From: Methylococcales bacterium
Lineage (GTDB): Bacteria; Pseudomonadota; Gammaproteobacteria; Methylococcales; Methylomonadaceae
DNA: 37,780 nucleotides
Direction of reading: 5' to 3'
NCBI GenBank assembly: GCA_026398895.1
Contig: JAPLRZ010000024.1
Coordinates: forward strand, 1-37,780
Part shown: one piece after another, positions 19,178 to 29,274 of the stretch
Layout: each line of letters starts with the position of its first letter
Position numbering within the stretch: position 1 is the first letter of the stretch
The notes under the pieces: generated by a model
Seen by the model: only the letters and a program-made list of their open reading frames with translations
Told to the model about the DNA's origin: nothing
Databases searched by the model: none
Translations under genes and position numbers: made by a program

Positions 19178-20287
19178 ATGAAAAGTTATAAAATCGCAGT
19201 ATTAGCAGGTGATGGTATTGGTCCTGAAATCACTCAGGAAGCCCTTAAAGTGCTTAAAGTCGTTGAAGAACGCAACGATGTTAAGTTTGAATTAATGCCC
19301 GCTGCGTTTGGCGCGTGTGCTTATTTTGAATTTGGCGATGCGTTTCCACAATCCACCATGGATATTTGCGACGCTGCCGATGCTATTTTGAAAGGCCCAA
19401 TTGGTTTGAGCCACGAAGAATCCAAACAAATTCCGATAGACAAACAACCCGAACGTGGTGCGTTACTGCCTATGCGTCGTCGTTACAACACTTACGCTAA
19501 CTTTAGACCTGTCTCATTACCCAAAGCCCTCGCACATTTCTCACCGTTAAAACCTGAAATTATCGGTGAAGGTATCGATATTATGATGGTCAGAGAATTG
19601 GTCGGCGGCTTGTACTTTGGCAACAAAGAAATGGGCGTGAATGAACAAGGCTTGCGTTATGTCAAAGAAACGCTGGAATATGATGAAAATCAAATCCGTC
19701 AAATACTAGAACAAGCCTTCAAACTGGCGCGTAAACGTAAAAAAACCCTGCACAATATTCACAAAAGCAACGTGTTAAAATCCAGCGTATTGTGGAATGA
19801 AATTTTAGAAGAAGTGGCAGTCGATTATCCTGATGTCACCGTTTACCATCAATTAGTCGATTCAGCCGCTACCAACCTATGCCTAAAACCCACCCAGTTT
19901 GATGTCATGGTCATGGAAAATATGTTCGGCGATATTTTAAGCGACCAAGGCGGCGGTATTCTAGGCTCATTAGGCTTAATGCCCTCCGCCTGTATCGGCC
20001 CTGATAAAGCCTACTACGAACCCTCACACGGCTCTGCGCCTGACATTGCAGGCAAAAATATTGCCAACCCGTATTCTATGATTGGTTCAGTTGCCATGAT
20101 GCTGGAAAACAGTTTTGGTATGGAAGCCGAAGCAAAAAACATCTGGGCAGCCATGCAAGCCGTGTTCGCTGATGGCTATTCAACTGCCGATTTATCGAAA
20201 GCTGACAGCGGCGTTAAGATGATTAGCACCAGTGAATTTGGTGACAAAGTGGTTGAAAAATTGCGAGCGATGCCGAAAGTGGCTTGA
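19178..20287 (+). CDS. leuB: 3-isopropylmalate dehydrogenase-type enzyme (probable LeuB)
   Basis: LeuB oxidatively decarboxylates 3-isopropylmalate with NAD+ in leucine synthesis. The 369-residue protein belongs to the isocitrate/isopropylmalate dehydrogenase family. It has GDGIGPEI (11-18), RGALLPMRRRYNTYANFRP with the substrate-binding arginines, MVRELVGGLYFG typical of IPMDH, and EPSHGSAPDIAGKNIANP in the nucleotide-binding region (GSAPDIAG at 285-292). The usual neighbours leuC and leuD are not in the window. ilvBHC, which supply the valine/leucine precursor, lie about 5 kb downstream. Some related enzymes act on tartrate or other malate analogues, so substrate specificity is inferred. 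Confidence 0.85.
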   Translation: MKSYKIAVLAGDGIGPEITQEALKVLKVVEERNDVKFELMPAAFGACAYFEFGDAFPQSTMDICDAADAILKGPIGLSHEESKQIPIDKQPERGALLPMRRRYNTYANFRPVSLPKALAHFSPLKPEIIGEGIDIMMVRELVGGLYFGNKEMGVNEQGLRYVKETLEYDENQIRQILEQAFKLARKRKKTLHNIHKSNVLKSSVLWNEILEEVAVDYPDVTVYHQLVDSAATNLCLKPTQFDVMVMENMFGDILSDQGGGILGSLGLMPSACIGPDKAYYEPSHGSAPDIAGKNIANPYSMIGSVAMMLENSFGMEAEAKNIWAAMQAVFADGYSTADLSKADSGVKMISTSEFGDKVVEKLRAMPKVA

Positions 20288-20374
20288 GTTGTGTTGTTGT
20301 CACGCTAAAAATAAATCTGCGAGGCTTTTAAAATCTTGCAGGCTTGGGTTTTGCGTTTTGATGGAAGAATGAAC

Positions 20375-20449
20375 GTAAGGTGGGCAAACAGCTTTATCGT
20401 TTGCCCTCCATTTGCCGATAAAAGCGGTGGGCAGAAAAGCTTGCCTACC
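20375..20449. repeat. REP/BIME-type element, GTGGGCA family
   Basis: Two hairpins face each other. The first follows GTAAG at 20375 and has stem GGGCAAAC/GTTTGCCC (20382-20389 with 20399-20406). The second pairs GGTGGGCA with TGCCTACC (20426-20449) and contains CTAC, the complement of the GTAG foot. A closely related element in the reverse arrangement follows dnaK at 31907-31976. Confidence 0.7.
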
Positions 20450-20521
20450 CTAATATGACAATATTGTGCTAATTAATCTGCATAAATAATCCACTTTATT
20501 ACACTTTCAATTTTGAACACA

Positions 20522-21610
20522 ATGAACGTCCACTTGCAGCCGATTAGTTTTAAAAAATACAGTTTACTTCTGATTTATTTATTCTTTGCTATGGCGATCA
20601 TTGCGTGGAGTATGGAGTTTTATTTTGAAAAACTGTACGGTAATTTAACACGCATGGGGCGTTTTTCGGAACGTGATTTTGGCTGGCAACTACAGCGACC
20701 TGAAATTCCTGACGAACTGCTTAAAGATTACCCAATTGCCGAGGCGGATATTTTAATTATTGGCGATTCATTTTCTGAGTCGCGCGTTTGGCAGTCTAAA
20801 CTAATTGCTGATGGCTTAAAAGTGAGTACGACAGGTTGGGGCAATTTTGGAACATGGCAACCATTAAAAACAGCTGAAGCTATGCCCCATGATTTGGGTA
20901 TAGTAATACGCAAAGCTGGGTTTAAAGGACGTTATATTATTATTGAAAGCGTTGAAGAGCTTTTTCAAAAACGCATGAAGTCCTTGGCTAAGGAAAGTCA
21001 TCCTATTATTAAACACAGCTATGCTATTGATAAATCATTTTATTCGTATCCCTTTACGCATCGCGAGACTATCTCCTTAAACAAACTTAATGGCACGGAT
21101 TGGAGTATTAAAACACTGTACAATAAAATTAAATTATCGTTGCATTTACCTGAAAAGTATTTGAAATCAGGTGCAGTGCAAGTGAGTATCTTTGATGGCT
21201 GCCAAGTATTTTCCCATCGCTTATGTAACTATGCTCTTTTTGTTGATGAAGATTTTAAAAAAGAAACCTTCAATTCAATCGACAATGTCCTTACTATCAA
21301 TAAAAATTTGCAACAAGTAGGTATTCAATCAATATGGGTAGTTGTGCCAGATAAATCCACTGTTTATTTAGGTTACGGTGCATTAAATGAATACCCTTAT
21401 CAAAATATTTGGCGCACTTTCACCCAATATCCTGAATTGATTGCGCCCGACTTAGGCGCGGAATTTATTAAAGAAAGCCGCATTATCAAAGATTTTTATA
21501 TGCCTAATGACACCCATTTAAGCACTGATGGTTTCTTATATCTTGGCGACCTTATGACGCGTGGATTACATAATATGCAGGCGGGTAAGCAACAACCATT
21601 TTTTCAGTAG
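20522..21610 (+). CDS. Membrane-anchored SGNH/GDSL-like protein, tandem copy 1
   Basis: I do not recognise a named gene. The 362-residue product has an N-terminal membrane anchor at about 13-31 and a large, presumably periplasmic domain. It contains IIGDSFSESR with a GDS serine at S83. Near the C-terminus is D330-T-H332 followed by LST, matching the first and last blocks of SGNH hydrolases and acyl-transferases. The middle SGNH blocks are not obvious, so catalysis is inferred. I chose the ATG at 20522 because it aligns with the paralogue's start (MNVHLQPISFKKYSLL versus MNIHLYPVSFKKYSLI). A TTG three codons upstream also exists. A role in esterifying or de-esterifying an envelope glycan would fit the fold but is unproven. 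Confidence 0.7.
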   Translation: MNVHLQPISFKKYSLLLIYLFFAMAIIAWSMEFYFEKLYGNLTRMGRFSERDFGWQLQRPEIPDELLKDYPIAEADILIIGDSFSESRVWQSKLIADGLKVSTTGWGNFGTWQPLKTAEAMPHDLGIVIRKAGFKGRYIIIESVEELFQKRMKSLAKESHPIIKHSYAIDKSFYSYPFTHRETISLNKLNGTDWSIKTLYNKIKLSLHLPEKYLKSGAVQVSIFDGCQVFSHRLCNYALFVDEDFKKETFNSIDNVLTINKNLQQVGIQSIWVVVPDKSTVYLGYGALNEYPYQNIWRTFTQYPELIAPDLGAEFIKESRIIKDFYMPNDTHLSTDGFLYLGDLMTRGLHNMQAGKQQPFFQ

Positions 21611-21664
21611 CTCGCTATTGTCAATCGACATTTTTACGTTTTCAATGAGTACAATGCAAAAATA

Positions 21665-22732
21665 ATGAACATTCATCTATATCCTGTGAGCTTCAAAAAA
21701 TATAGTCTCATTTTGCTATCTTTCTTTCTCTTTGCGATAGTTATTGAATTGGGTATGGAATTTTATTTTGAAAAATTGTATGGCGATTTGACCCGCGTCG
21801 GTTATTTTACAGAACGTGATTTTGGTTGGCGATCCCCTCAACAGGTAATTCCTCCTGAATTGTTTAAAGACTATCCGCTAGCTGAAGCGGATATTTTAGT
21901 CATAGGCGATTCATTTTCTACGCCTCGCGCTTGGCAAACTCGCTTGGTTGTCGATGGCTTAAAAGTTGCCACAATGCACTGGAATGAGCTAGGAAAATCT
22001 GTAATAGCGAATCACGAGCCATTGCCAGATAATTTAGGCGAGGCGTTGCGAGCGGCAGGATTTAAAGGTCGTTATCTTGTCATTGAGAGCATAGAACGAT
22101 ATTTTCAATTCCGCATGGAAACACTCTCTAAAGAACACAATCCGATTGTTAAGCACGATATTGGCATTGATGCTGCACCTTTTGCCAAACGCGAGCGTAT
22201 CTCTCTAAGTAAACTTAATGGCGCAAATTGGGGACTCAAAGCCCTAAGCAATAGCATTAAGCTGTCTTTAATGTCCAATAAATATTTGAAATCACACATA
22301 GTAGAAGCCATTAAATTCGATGGTTGTCAGCTATTTTCTAATCGTTTATGCGGCTATGTTCTTTTTGTTGATGAGGATTTTAAAAAAGAAACCTTTAATT
22401 CAATCAATAATGTATTGGCGGCTAATAAAAATTTACAAGCGGTTGGTATTCAACCAATATGGGTCATTATTCCAGATAAAGCGAGCATTTACCTTGGTTA
22501 CGGTGAACATAATCAACACCCTTATCAGAACATCTGGCAACAATTCGCTCAGTATCCAGAACTTGTTGCACCTGATTTGGGTACAATCTTTACTGAAAAA
22601 AGTCGCACGATTAAAGATTTTTATATGCCAGATGATCCACATTTAAGCACTAATGCTTATCTATATTTTGGCGATTTTATGAGTAAAGAGTTGCATAAAC
22701 TGCAAGCCAATCAACCTAATCCATTTCAGTAG
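21665..22732 (+). CDS. Membrane-anchored SGNH/GDSL-like protein, tandem copy 2
   Basis: The 355-residue protein is a paralogue of its upstream neighbour, 54 bases away, and is similar along its whole length. It shares the membrane anchor (about 13-31), MEFYFEKLYG, ERDFGW, VIGDSFS (nucleophile S83), VDEDFKKETFNSI and IKDFYMPDDPHLST with D324 and H326. Residues around the GDS motif differ between copies (SESRVW versus STPRAW), so they may act on different substrates or partners. The pair probably arose by tandem duplication and is likely co-transcribed. Function is unknown beyond the SGNH-like motifs. Confidence 0.7.
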   Translation: MNIHLYPVSFKKYSLILLSFFLFAIVIELGMEFYFEKLYGDLTRVGYFTERDFGWRSPQQVIPPELFKDYPLAEADILVIGDSFSTPRAWQTRLVVDGLKVATMHWNELGKSVIANHEPLPDNLGEALRAAGFKGRYLVIESIERYFQFRMETLSKEHNPIVKHDIGIDAAPFAKRERISLSKLNGANWGLKALSNSIKLSLMSNKYLKSHIVEAIKFDGCQLFSNRLCGYVLFVDEDFKKETFNSINNVLAANKNLQAVGIQPIWVIIPDKASIYLGYGEHNQHPYQNIWQQFAQYPELVAPDLGTIFTEKSRTIKDFYMPDDPHLSTNAYLYFGDFMSKELHKLQANQPNPFQ

Positions 22733-22808
22733 CGCGTAAATTAGGTAGAGCGATAAAAAATCAACACAGTACAAAACCCAATTACCATTGATTTCCTATA
22801 AAGGCTCT

Positions 22809-24227
22809 TTAAGGTACAGTCAACTCCAATTCTTTTATTTTACGAGTCAGAGTATTTCTGCCATAGCCTAACAAAATAGCCGCCTCATGACGCTTGCCTT
22901 GCGTGTACTCTAACGCGGCTTTAATTAAAATAGCTTCAACATCAGCGATAATATGTCTGGCTATATCATTTTTTTTGTTGAGCAAATGTGAATCGATGAC
23001 TGTTTTCAGTAATATTTCCCAGTTACTTTCGATGTGATGTTTTTCAGCGGGGTTGTTAAAAAACTCTGGCGGTAAGTCGTGCAAATGAATTTCTCGACCT
23101 GATGCCATAACGGTAAGCCAGCGACAAGTATTTTCTAATTGCCGCACATTGCCCGCCCATTCTAGCGTGCTTAAAAACGCCTCTGCATCGGGTTTTAAAA
23201 TTTTTACTTCGGCAGTCAGTTCTTGTGCGGCTTGCTGTAAAAAATGGCGTAATAGCAATGGAATGTCTTGTTTACGTTCGCGTAGCGGCGGAATATGGAC
23301 ACGAATAACATTGAGCCGATGAAATAAATCTTCTCGAAAGCGTCCTTGTTCAACCAGCACTTCAAGATTTTGATGAGTCGCTGCGATAATACGCACATCC
23401 ACTTTTATCGATGAATACGAACCTACGGGATAAAATTCGCCATCGGCTAATACCCGCAATAATCGCGTTTGTAATTCGGGAGGCATATCACCTATTTCAT
23501 CAAGAAATAAGGTACCATCGTTGGCTTGCTCAAACCGCCCCGCCCTGCGTTGTACCGCGCCTGTAAACGCGCCTTTTTCATGACCAAATAATTCCGTTTC
23601 CATTAAGTCTTTAGGAATTGCAGCCATATTAAGAGCAATAAACGGTTTTGCACTGCGCGGACTGTGCCGATGCAAGGCTTTAGCCACTAATTCTTTGCCT
23701 GTGCCTGATTCGCCATTAATTAATACGGTAATGTGAGAACGCGCCAGCCGTCCAATAGCACGAAATACTTCCTGCATAGCGGGAGCTTCGCCGATAATTT
23801 CGGGGGTAGGTTCTACACTAACATCACTAACGTTGATGTGTGCATCTTTTCGTTGCTGACTGTGAATACACGCTCGCCGCGCTAAATCAATAACATCTTT
23901 AATGTCAAACGGCTTAGGTAAATAATCAAATGCTCCGCCATGAAATGCAGAAACTGCACTTTCTAAATCAGAGTGTGCGGTCATCACAATAATAGGTAAA
24001 TCAGGGTGGCTACGTTGCAGTTTTTCCAATAATGCCAACCCATCCATACCTGGCATACGAATATCAGTTATTAAAGCATCGGGTAAGTCATTCTTTAAGT
24101 TGTTGAGTAAACTGTTGGCATCTGCAAAACTGCGCGTAATAAAATCAGCTTTTTGCAGGGCTTTTTCCACCACCCAACGAATCGATTTGTCGTCGTCAAC
24201 AATCCAAACAGTTTCTGATTTATTCAT
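22809..24227 (-). CDS. glnG: Nitrogen regulation protein NtrC (NR(I))
   Basis: NtrC is the sigma54-dependent activator of nitrogen-limitation genes. The 472-residue protein has a receiver domain with D11-D13 and phospho-acceptor D55. An AAA+ domain follows, with Walker A GESGTGKE (172-179) and the sigma54-contacting GAFTGA loop (219-224). A Fis-type helix-turn-helix lies at the C-terminus ([21 protein letters not shown]). It overlaps the sensor gene glnL by 8 bases. The N-terminal [24 protein letters not shown] is typical of NtrC rather than other sigma54 activators. Confidence 0.95.
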   Translation of the reverse strand: MNKSETVWIVDDDKSIRWVVEKALQKADFITRSFADANSLLNNLKNDLPDALITDIRMPGMDGLALLEKLQRSHPDLPIIVMTAHSDLESAVSAFHGGAFDYLPKPFDIKDVIDLARRACIHSQQRKDAHINVSDVSVEPTPEIIGEAPAMQEVFRAIGRLARSHITVLINGESGTGKELVAKALHRHSPRSAKPFIALNMAAIPKDLMETELFGHEKGAFTGAVQRRAGRFEQANDGTLFLDEIGDMPPELQTRLLRVLADGEFYPVGSYSSIKVDVRIIAATHQNLEVLVEQGRFREDLFHRLNVIRVHIPPLRERKQDIPLLLRHFLQQAAQELTAEVKILKPDAEAFLSTLEWAGNVRQLENTCRWLTVMASGREIHLHDLPPEFFNNPAEKHHIESNWEILLKTVIDSHLLNKKNDIARHIIADVEAILIKAALEYTQGKRHEAAILLGYGRNTLTRKIKELELTVP

Positions 24228-25269
24228 TGCCTTCGCCTAAGGGTAAAAAAATTGAAAATACGGTATGCCCCGATTCACAACTACATTCAATCAAACCGTC
24301 ATGCTGATTAATCAGGGCTTGCGCAATAGACAAACCTAAGCCTGTACCCTCGGCTCGCCCCGTCACCATTGGATAAAATATTTGTTTCATCATCTCTGAT
24401 TCTATGCCACGACCATCATCGATAATATCGCACTTAACGACAAGTTTATAGTGTTTACGCCCGATAGTGATATGCCGATGAATACGGGTTTTAATGATGA
24501 TATGACCTTTGCCATCGGTAGCTTGCACCGCGTTTCGAGTGATATTTAACAAAGCTTGAATTAATTGATCTTTGTCGGCGTTTATGTTGGGAATACTGGG
24601 ATCATAATCACATTGAATGCTGAGATTGCCGATAGATTCTGCTTGAACAACATTTCTAACCCGCTCCAATACTTCGTGGATATTGAGCGATTTTTTGTTG
24701 GGCAATTTGTTAGGACCTAACATCTTATCCATTAAGCCCTGCAATCTGTCGGATTCAGCAATAATAATCTGAGTGTATTCTTTCAATTCAGGGGCATCTA
24801 ATTCTAAATCCAGCAATTGTGCCGTACCACGCAATCCGCCTAACGGATTTTTAATTTCATGTGCCAAGCCTCTAATTAATAACCGCGCAGTATTTTGTTG
24901 GGTTAATAACTGCTCATCTTTAGAAATCCGCAAATGATTGTCTATTTGCTGCAATTCAACCAATATTTCCTGCACTTGATCAGCATATAATAAAGGTGTC
25001 GCACTAAGATTAATAGTCACGCTCTGTCCCATACGGTTAAGAATGGTTGCGTGATCCACTAATGGTTCGGCCATCGTTAGACATTGATGTAAGTTAGCCA
25101 GCAGCGTCGGATTAGCTGTTTTAAACAAATGCAGGGCATCATGCCCGACTAAATGCCGCGCACTATCAGTCAGCATTATTTCACCTGCCGTATTGATATA
25201 AGTGAGGATTAAATTTTTATCAAATAGCAAAATAGCGGTGGTTAGATGATCGAGAATGCGTTTATACAT
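24220..25269 (-). CDS. glnL: Nitrogen regulation sensor kinase NtrB (NR(II))
   Basis: NtrB phosphorylates NtrC under nitrogen limitation and is switched by the PII protein. The 349-residue protein has no membrane segment. It has a PAS-like sensor domain (about 1-115), a dimerisation/phosphotransfer helix with H137 in GLAHEIKNPLGGLRGTAQLL, and the ATP-binding boxes NITRNAVQA, DDGRGIE and GRAEGTGLGLSIA. Soluble PAS kinases paired with NtrC are the NtrB type. glnA, often beside this pair, is not in the window; the upstream neighbour is divergent ilvB. Confidence 0.95.
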   Translation of the reverse strand: MYKRILDHLTTAILLFDKNLILTYINTAGEIMLTDSARHLVGHDALHLFKTANPTLLANLHQCLTMAEPLVDHATILNRMGQSVTINLSATPLLYADQVQEILVELQQIDNHLRISKDEQLLTQQNTARLLIRGLAHEIKNPLGGLRGTAQLLDLELDAPELKEYTQIIIAESDRLQGLMDKMLGPNKLPNKKSLNIHEVLERVRNVVQAESIGNLSIQCDYDPSIPNINADKDQLIQALLNITRNAVQATDGKGHIIIKTRIHRHITIGRKHYKLVVKCDIIDDGRGIESEMMKQIFYPMVTGRAEGTGLGLSIAQALINQHDGLIECSCESGHTVFSIFLPLGEGNE

Positions 25270-25375
25270 GGTTTTTTTTGAACATGATAGCGGAAGAAAT
25301 GTCTTGTCTTAAAGTTTAGAGCAATTTATAGACCAAAAGCATCAGCTTAGCTTTGCGATGTACTTTTATTTTTTA

Positions 25376-25392
25376 TGCACTATTATAGCGCA
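25376..25392. promoter_or_regulatory. Candidate NtrC-binding box 1
   Basis: TGCACTA-TTA-TAGCGCA is an inverted repeat of two 7-base arms around three bases, with one mismatch. This is the 7-3-7 shape of NtrC sites (TGCACYA-N3-TRGTGCA). It lies about 107 bases upstream of ntrB and 176 upstream of ilvB. Confidence 0.6.
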
Positions 25393-25416
25393 TTGATTAT
25401 GCTATTTTGCTTATGT

Positions 25417-25433
25417 TGCGTTATGCTGGTGCG
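25417..25433. promoter_or_regulatory. Candidate NtrC-binding box 2 (weaker)
   Basis: TGCGTTA-TGC-TGGTGCG has the same 7-3-7 layout. The right arm differs from the NtrC half-site at one position and the left arm at two. It begins 41 bp after box 1, about four helical turns, as expected for cooperative dimers. Confidence 0.45.
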
Positions 25434-25496
25434 GCACAACGTCAGTAAGCCAAAAAGCGGTAACTTAGAGAGCGATTTGTTAAAAAACGAGTTATT

Positions 25497-25528
25497 TTGA
25501 CCTTGAATGCTAAAAAAACGCTTATAAT
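25497..25528 (+). promoter_or_regulatory. Possible promoter for ilvBHC
   Basis: A perfect TATAAT (25523-25528) is preceded by TTGACC (25497-25502), but the spacer is 20 bp, longer than ideal. An alternative TTGAAT at 25503 gives only 14 bp. The -10 element is convincing; the -35 assignment is not. No leader peptide or attenuator was seen before ilvB. Confidence 0.4.
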
Positions 25529-25567
25529 CTTGTGTTGAAATTTTTTTATATTTATTGAGGTATTAGC

Positions 25568-27307
25568 GTGGAGCTAAGTGGCGCACAAATCCTACTTCAG
25601 AGTCTTGCAGATGAAGGGGTAGAGTATATTTTTGGCTATCCAGGTGGAGCAGTATTGCATATTTACGATGCAATTTTTCAGCAGGAAGCAGTGAAGCACA
25701 TTTTGGTTCGGCATGAGCAGGGGGCAACCCATGCTGCCGATGGTTATGCACGAGCGACAGGTAAACCAGGGGTGGTTTTAGTCACATCAGGACCTGGTGC
25801 AACCAATGCAGTCACAGGGATTGCAACTGCCTACATGGATTCTATTCCAATGGTGGTAATTTCGGGACAAGTATCATCGCCTGTTATTGGTAGTGATGCG
25901 TTTCAAGAAGTTGATATGGTTGGCATTACCCGTCCTTGTGTGAAGCATAATTTTTTAGTCAAAGATGTTACCAAACTGGCTGAAACGATTAAAAAGGCTT
26001 TTTATGTGGCAACGACAGGACGACCAGGCCCTGTGGTGGTGGATATACCCAAAGATATTACCGCACCCAATATTACCGTACCTTACAAGTACCCTAAAAA
26101 AATCGCCTTGCGTTCCTATAATCCTATTATTAATGTGCCAAAAGAGCAGATTAAAGCAGCGGTTGAATTATTGCTGAACGCGAATAAACCAATGATTTAT
26201 TCAGGCGGTGGTGTTGTTTTAGGTGAAGCTAGCGCGGAGTTAACTGAATTTACCCAACAACTCGGTTATCCGATTACCAATACCTTAATGGGTTTGGGAT
26301 CGTATCCTGCCACTGACAAACAATTCGTCGGTATGTTAGGAATGCACGGCACTTATGAAGCCAATATGGCAATGCACGAAAGTGATGTCATTATTGCCAT
26401 TGGCGCACGTTTTGATGATCGGGTCACAGGTAAGTTGGATGAATTTTGCCCTTATGCAAAAATTATTCATATAGATATTGATCCCGCATCGATTTCAAAA
26501 ACCATTAAAAAAATCGCCATTCCTATCGTTGGCGATGTTAAACCCGTATTAAAGCAATTATTGGAATGCTTGAAAGACAGTAAAAAGAAACCCAATAAAA
26601 AAGCTTTAGATGCGTGGTGGCAACAGATTAATGAATGGCGTTCAGTCAACAGTTTGGAATATGACCGTAACAGCGATTTGATTAAGCCACAATATGTGAT
26701 TGAGCAACTGTATCAAGTCACTAAAGGCGATGCTTACGTCACCTCCGATGTTGGTCAACATCAAATGTGGGCAGCACAATATTATCATTTTGATAAACCG
26801 CGCCGTTGGATTAACTCAGGTGGTTTAGGCACGATGGGCTTTGGTTTGCCTGCCGCGATTGGTGTTAAGTTAGCGTTTCCAGAGGCAGATGTGGCGTGTG
26901 TCACAGGTGAGGCCAGTATTCAAATGTGCATACAGGAATTATCAACGGCGTTGCAATTTAAGACTCCTGTGAAGATTATCAATTTGAATAATCGTTACAT
27001 GGGCATGGTCAGGCAATGGCAGGAATTTTCTTATGAATGTCGATACTCACATTCGTATATGGATACCATTCCAGACTTCGTTAAACTTGCCGAAGCCTAC
27101 GGCCATGTCGGCATTCGTATCGACAAACCCGAACAAGTCAGACCTGCCTTAGAACAAGCATTTGCGATGAAAGATCGTACGGTATTTTTAGACATTATGA
27201 CCGATAGAACTGAAAATGTTTACCCAATGATTGAAGCGGGTAAAGGGCATCATGATATGAAATTACGCGTTGCCTTAGGTACATCAACGGATCGGGAGTT
27301 GGCATGA
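25568..27307 (+). CDS. ilvB: Acetolactate synthase large (catalytic) subunit
   Basis: This thiamine-diphosphate enzyme condenses two pyruvates, or pyruvate with 2-oxobutyrate, in the first step of valine, leucine and isoleucine synthesis. The 579-residue protein shows the pyrimidine-domain Glu in RHEQGA (E50), SGPGATN, the central FAD-binding domain with GARFDDRVTG, and QHQMWAAQY. The thiamine-binding stretch is GEASIQMCIQEL...LNNRYMGM (447-480). The usual GDGS is GEAS here: Asp to Glu at the first metal ligand and Gly to Ala. The start is GTG at 25568 with GAGG about 8 bases upstream. The stop overlaps the ilvH start as ATGA. Confidence 0.96.
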   Translation: MELSGAQILLQSLADEGVEYIFGYPGGAVLHIYDAIFQQEAVKHILVRHEQGATHAADGYARATGKPGVVLVTSGPGATNAVTGIATAYMDSIPMVVISGQVSSPVIGSDAFQEVDMVGITRPCVKHNFLVKDVTKLAETIKKAFYVATTGRPGPVVVDIPKDITAPNITVPYKYPKKIALRSYNPIINVPKEQIKAAVELLLNANKPMIYSGGGVVLGEASAELTEFTQQLGYPITNTLMGLGSYPATDKQFVGMLGMHGTYEANMAMHESDVIIAIGARFDDRVTGKLDEFCPYAKIIHIDIDPASISKTIKKIAIPIVGDVKPVLKQLLECLKDSKKKPNKKALDAWWQQINEWRSVNSLEYDRNSDLIKPQYVIEQLYQVTKGDAYVTSDVGQHQMWAAQYYHFDKPRRWINSGGLGTMGFGLPAAIGVKLAFPEADVACVTGEASIQMCIQELSTALQFKTPVKIINLNNRYMGMVRQWQEFSYECRYSHSYMDTIPDFVKLAEAYGHVGIRIDKPEQVRPALEQAFAMKDRTVFLDIMTDRTENVYPMIEAGKGHHDMKLRVALGTSTDRELA

Positions 27308-27798
27308 TGAGGCATATTATTTCCATCCTGATTGAAAATGAATCAGGGGCATTATCACGGGTAGCAGGTTTATTTTCTGCACGCGGTTACAATATTGAAT
27401 CTTTGACGGTCGCGCCTACTGAAGACCCTAGTTTGTCACGCATGACCTTAGTAACACGCGGTAGCGAAGATATTATTGCGCAAATCACCAAACAACTTAA
27501 CAAGTTGATTGATGTGGTCAAGCTCATTGATTTAGCCGATAGTCCGCATATTGAACGTGAGCTGATGATGGTCAAAATTAAAACCACTGAGCAAACGCGC
27601 AATGATATTCGTAGTGTGGTCGATATATTTCGCGGCAGAATTCTCGATGTCACGCCTAGCTCTTATGTGGTAGAAATGACGGGGTCTTCCGAGAAACTCG
27701 ATGCGTTCACTGCCGCTATCAACCACGACACCATTATTGAAGTCGTGCGTTCAGGTGCGACAGGTATTTCACGCGGTGAAAAAGGCTTACATTTATAA
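27304..27798 (+). CDS. ilvH: Acetolactate synthase small (regulatory) subunit
   Basis: The 164-residue subunit activates the catalytic subunit and confers valine feedback inhibition. An N-terminal ACT domain (about 4-78) contains IENESGALSRVAGLFSARGYNIESL, the valine-binding region. The C-terminal domain has RNDIRSVVDIFRGRILDV. Two consecutive ATG codons, at 27304 and 27307, are possible starts; the first overlaps the ilvB stop, indicating coupling. The length matches the compact IlvH/IlvN-type subunit. Confidence 0.96.
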   Translation: MMRHIISILIENESGALSRVAGLFSARGYNIESLTVAPTEDPSLSRMTLVTRGSEDIIAQITKQLNKLIDVVKLIDLADSPHIERELMMVKIKTTEQTRNDIRSVVDIFRGRILDVTPSSYVVEMTGSSEKLDAFTAAINHDTIIEVVRSGATGISRGEKGLHL

Positions 27799-28959
<1,161 letters not shown>

Positions 28960-28984
28960 ATCATCACTTATGGTTTAGTCACAC

Positions 28985-29013
28985 AAAAGCCTGTCTCATG
29001 ACAGGCTTTTTTT
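28985..29013 (+). terminator. Rho-independent terminator after ilvC
   Basis: The stem AAAAGCCTGTC/GACAGGCTTTT (28985-28995 with 29000-29010), loop TCAT, is followed by further T residues (seven in all). It lies 25 bases after the ilvC stop and ends the ilvBHC transcript. Confidence 0.92.
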
Positions 29014-29171
29014 ATGGGTGATGGTGACTATAATAATGCCGTTGTGTGTCGAAGATTCACGCCTCGACAATAGTTTTACTGCATTAGTTATATCATCTGT
29101 CCAAACCTACGGTTTTTGTACATTCCCCCACAAGTTCTCTTAGAATAGCCTGCAAAATTATTGGGCGTAGC

Positions 29172-29199
29172 CTTGAATACAAAATCATCACCCCCATTG
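29172..29199 (+). promoter_or_regulatory. Sigma32 heat-shock promoter of grpE
   Basis: CTTGAAT (29172-29178) and CCCCATTG (29192-29199) are separated by 13 bp. They match the sigma32 consensus CTTGAAA-N11-16-CCCCATNT at nearly every position. The site lies about 75 bases upstream of the grpE ATG. Confidence 0.85.
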
Positions 29200-29212
29200 T
29201 AGAAACTTGATT

Positions 29213-29243
29213 GTAGGCTAGGTTAGCGACAGCGTAACCCAGC
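29213..29243. repeat. GTAG-footed REP hairpin, GGTTAGCGAC family
   Basis: GTAG is followed by a stem GCTAGGTTA/TAACCCAGC (one mismatch) around GCGACAGCG. The 21-base core recurs at 32225-32251. It sits in the 5' leader of grpE, downstream of the sigma32 promoter, so it would be transcribed. Confidence 0.7.
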
Positions 29244-29274
29244 ATTTAGCTAACAATAACAACAGGCATAAAGT

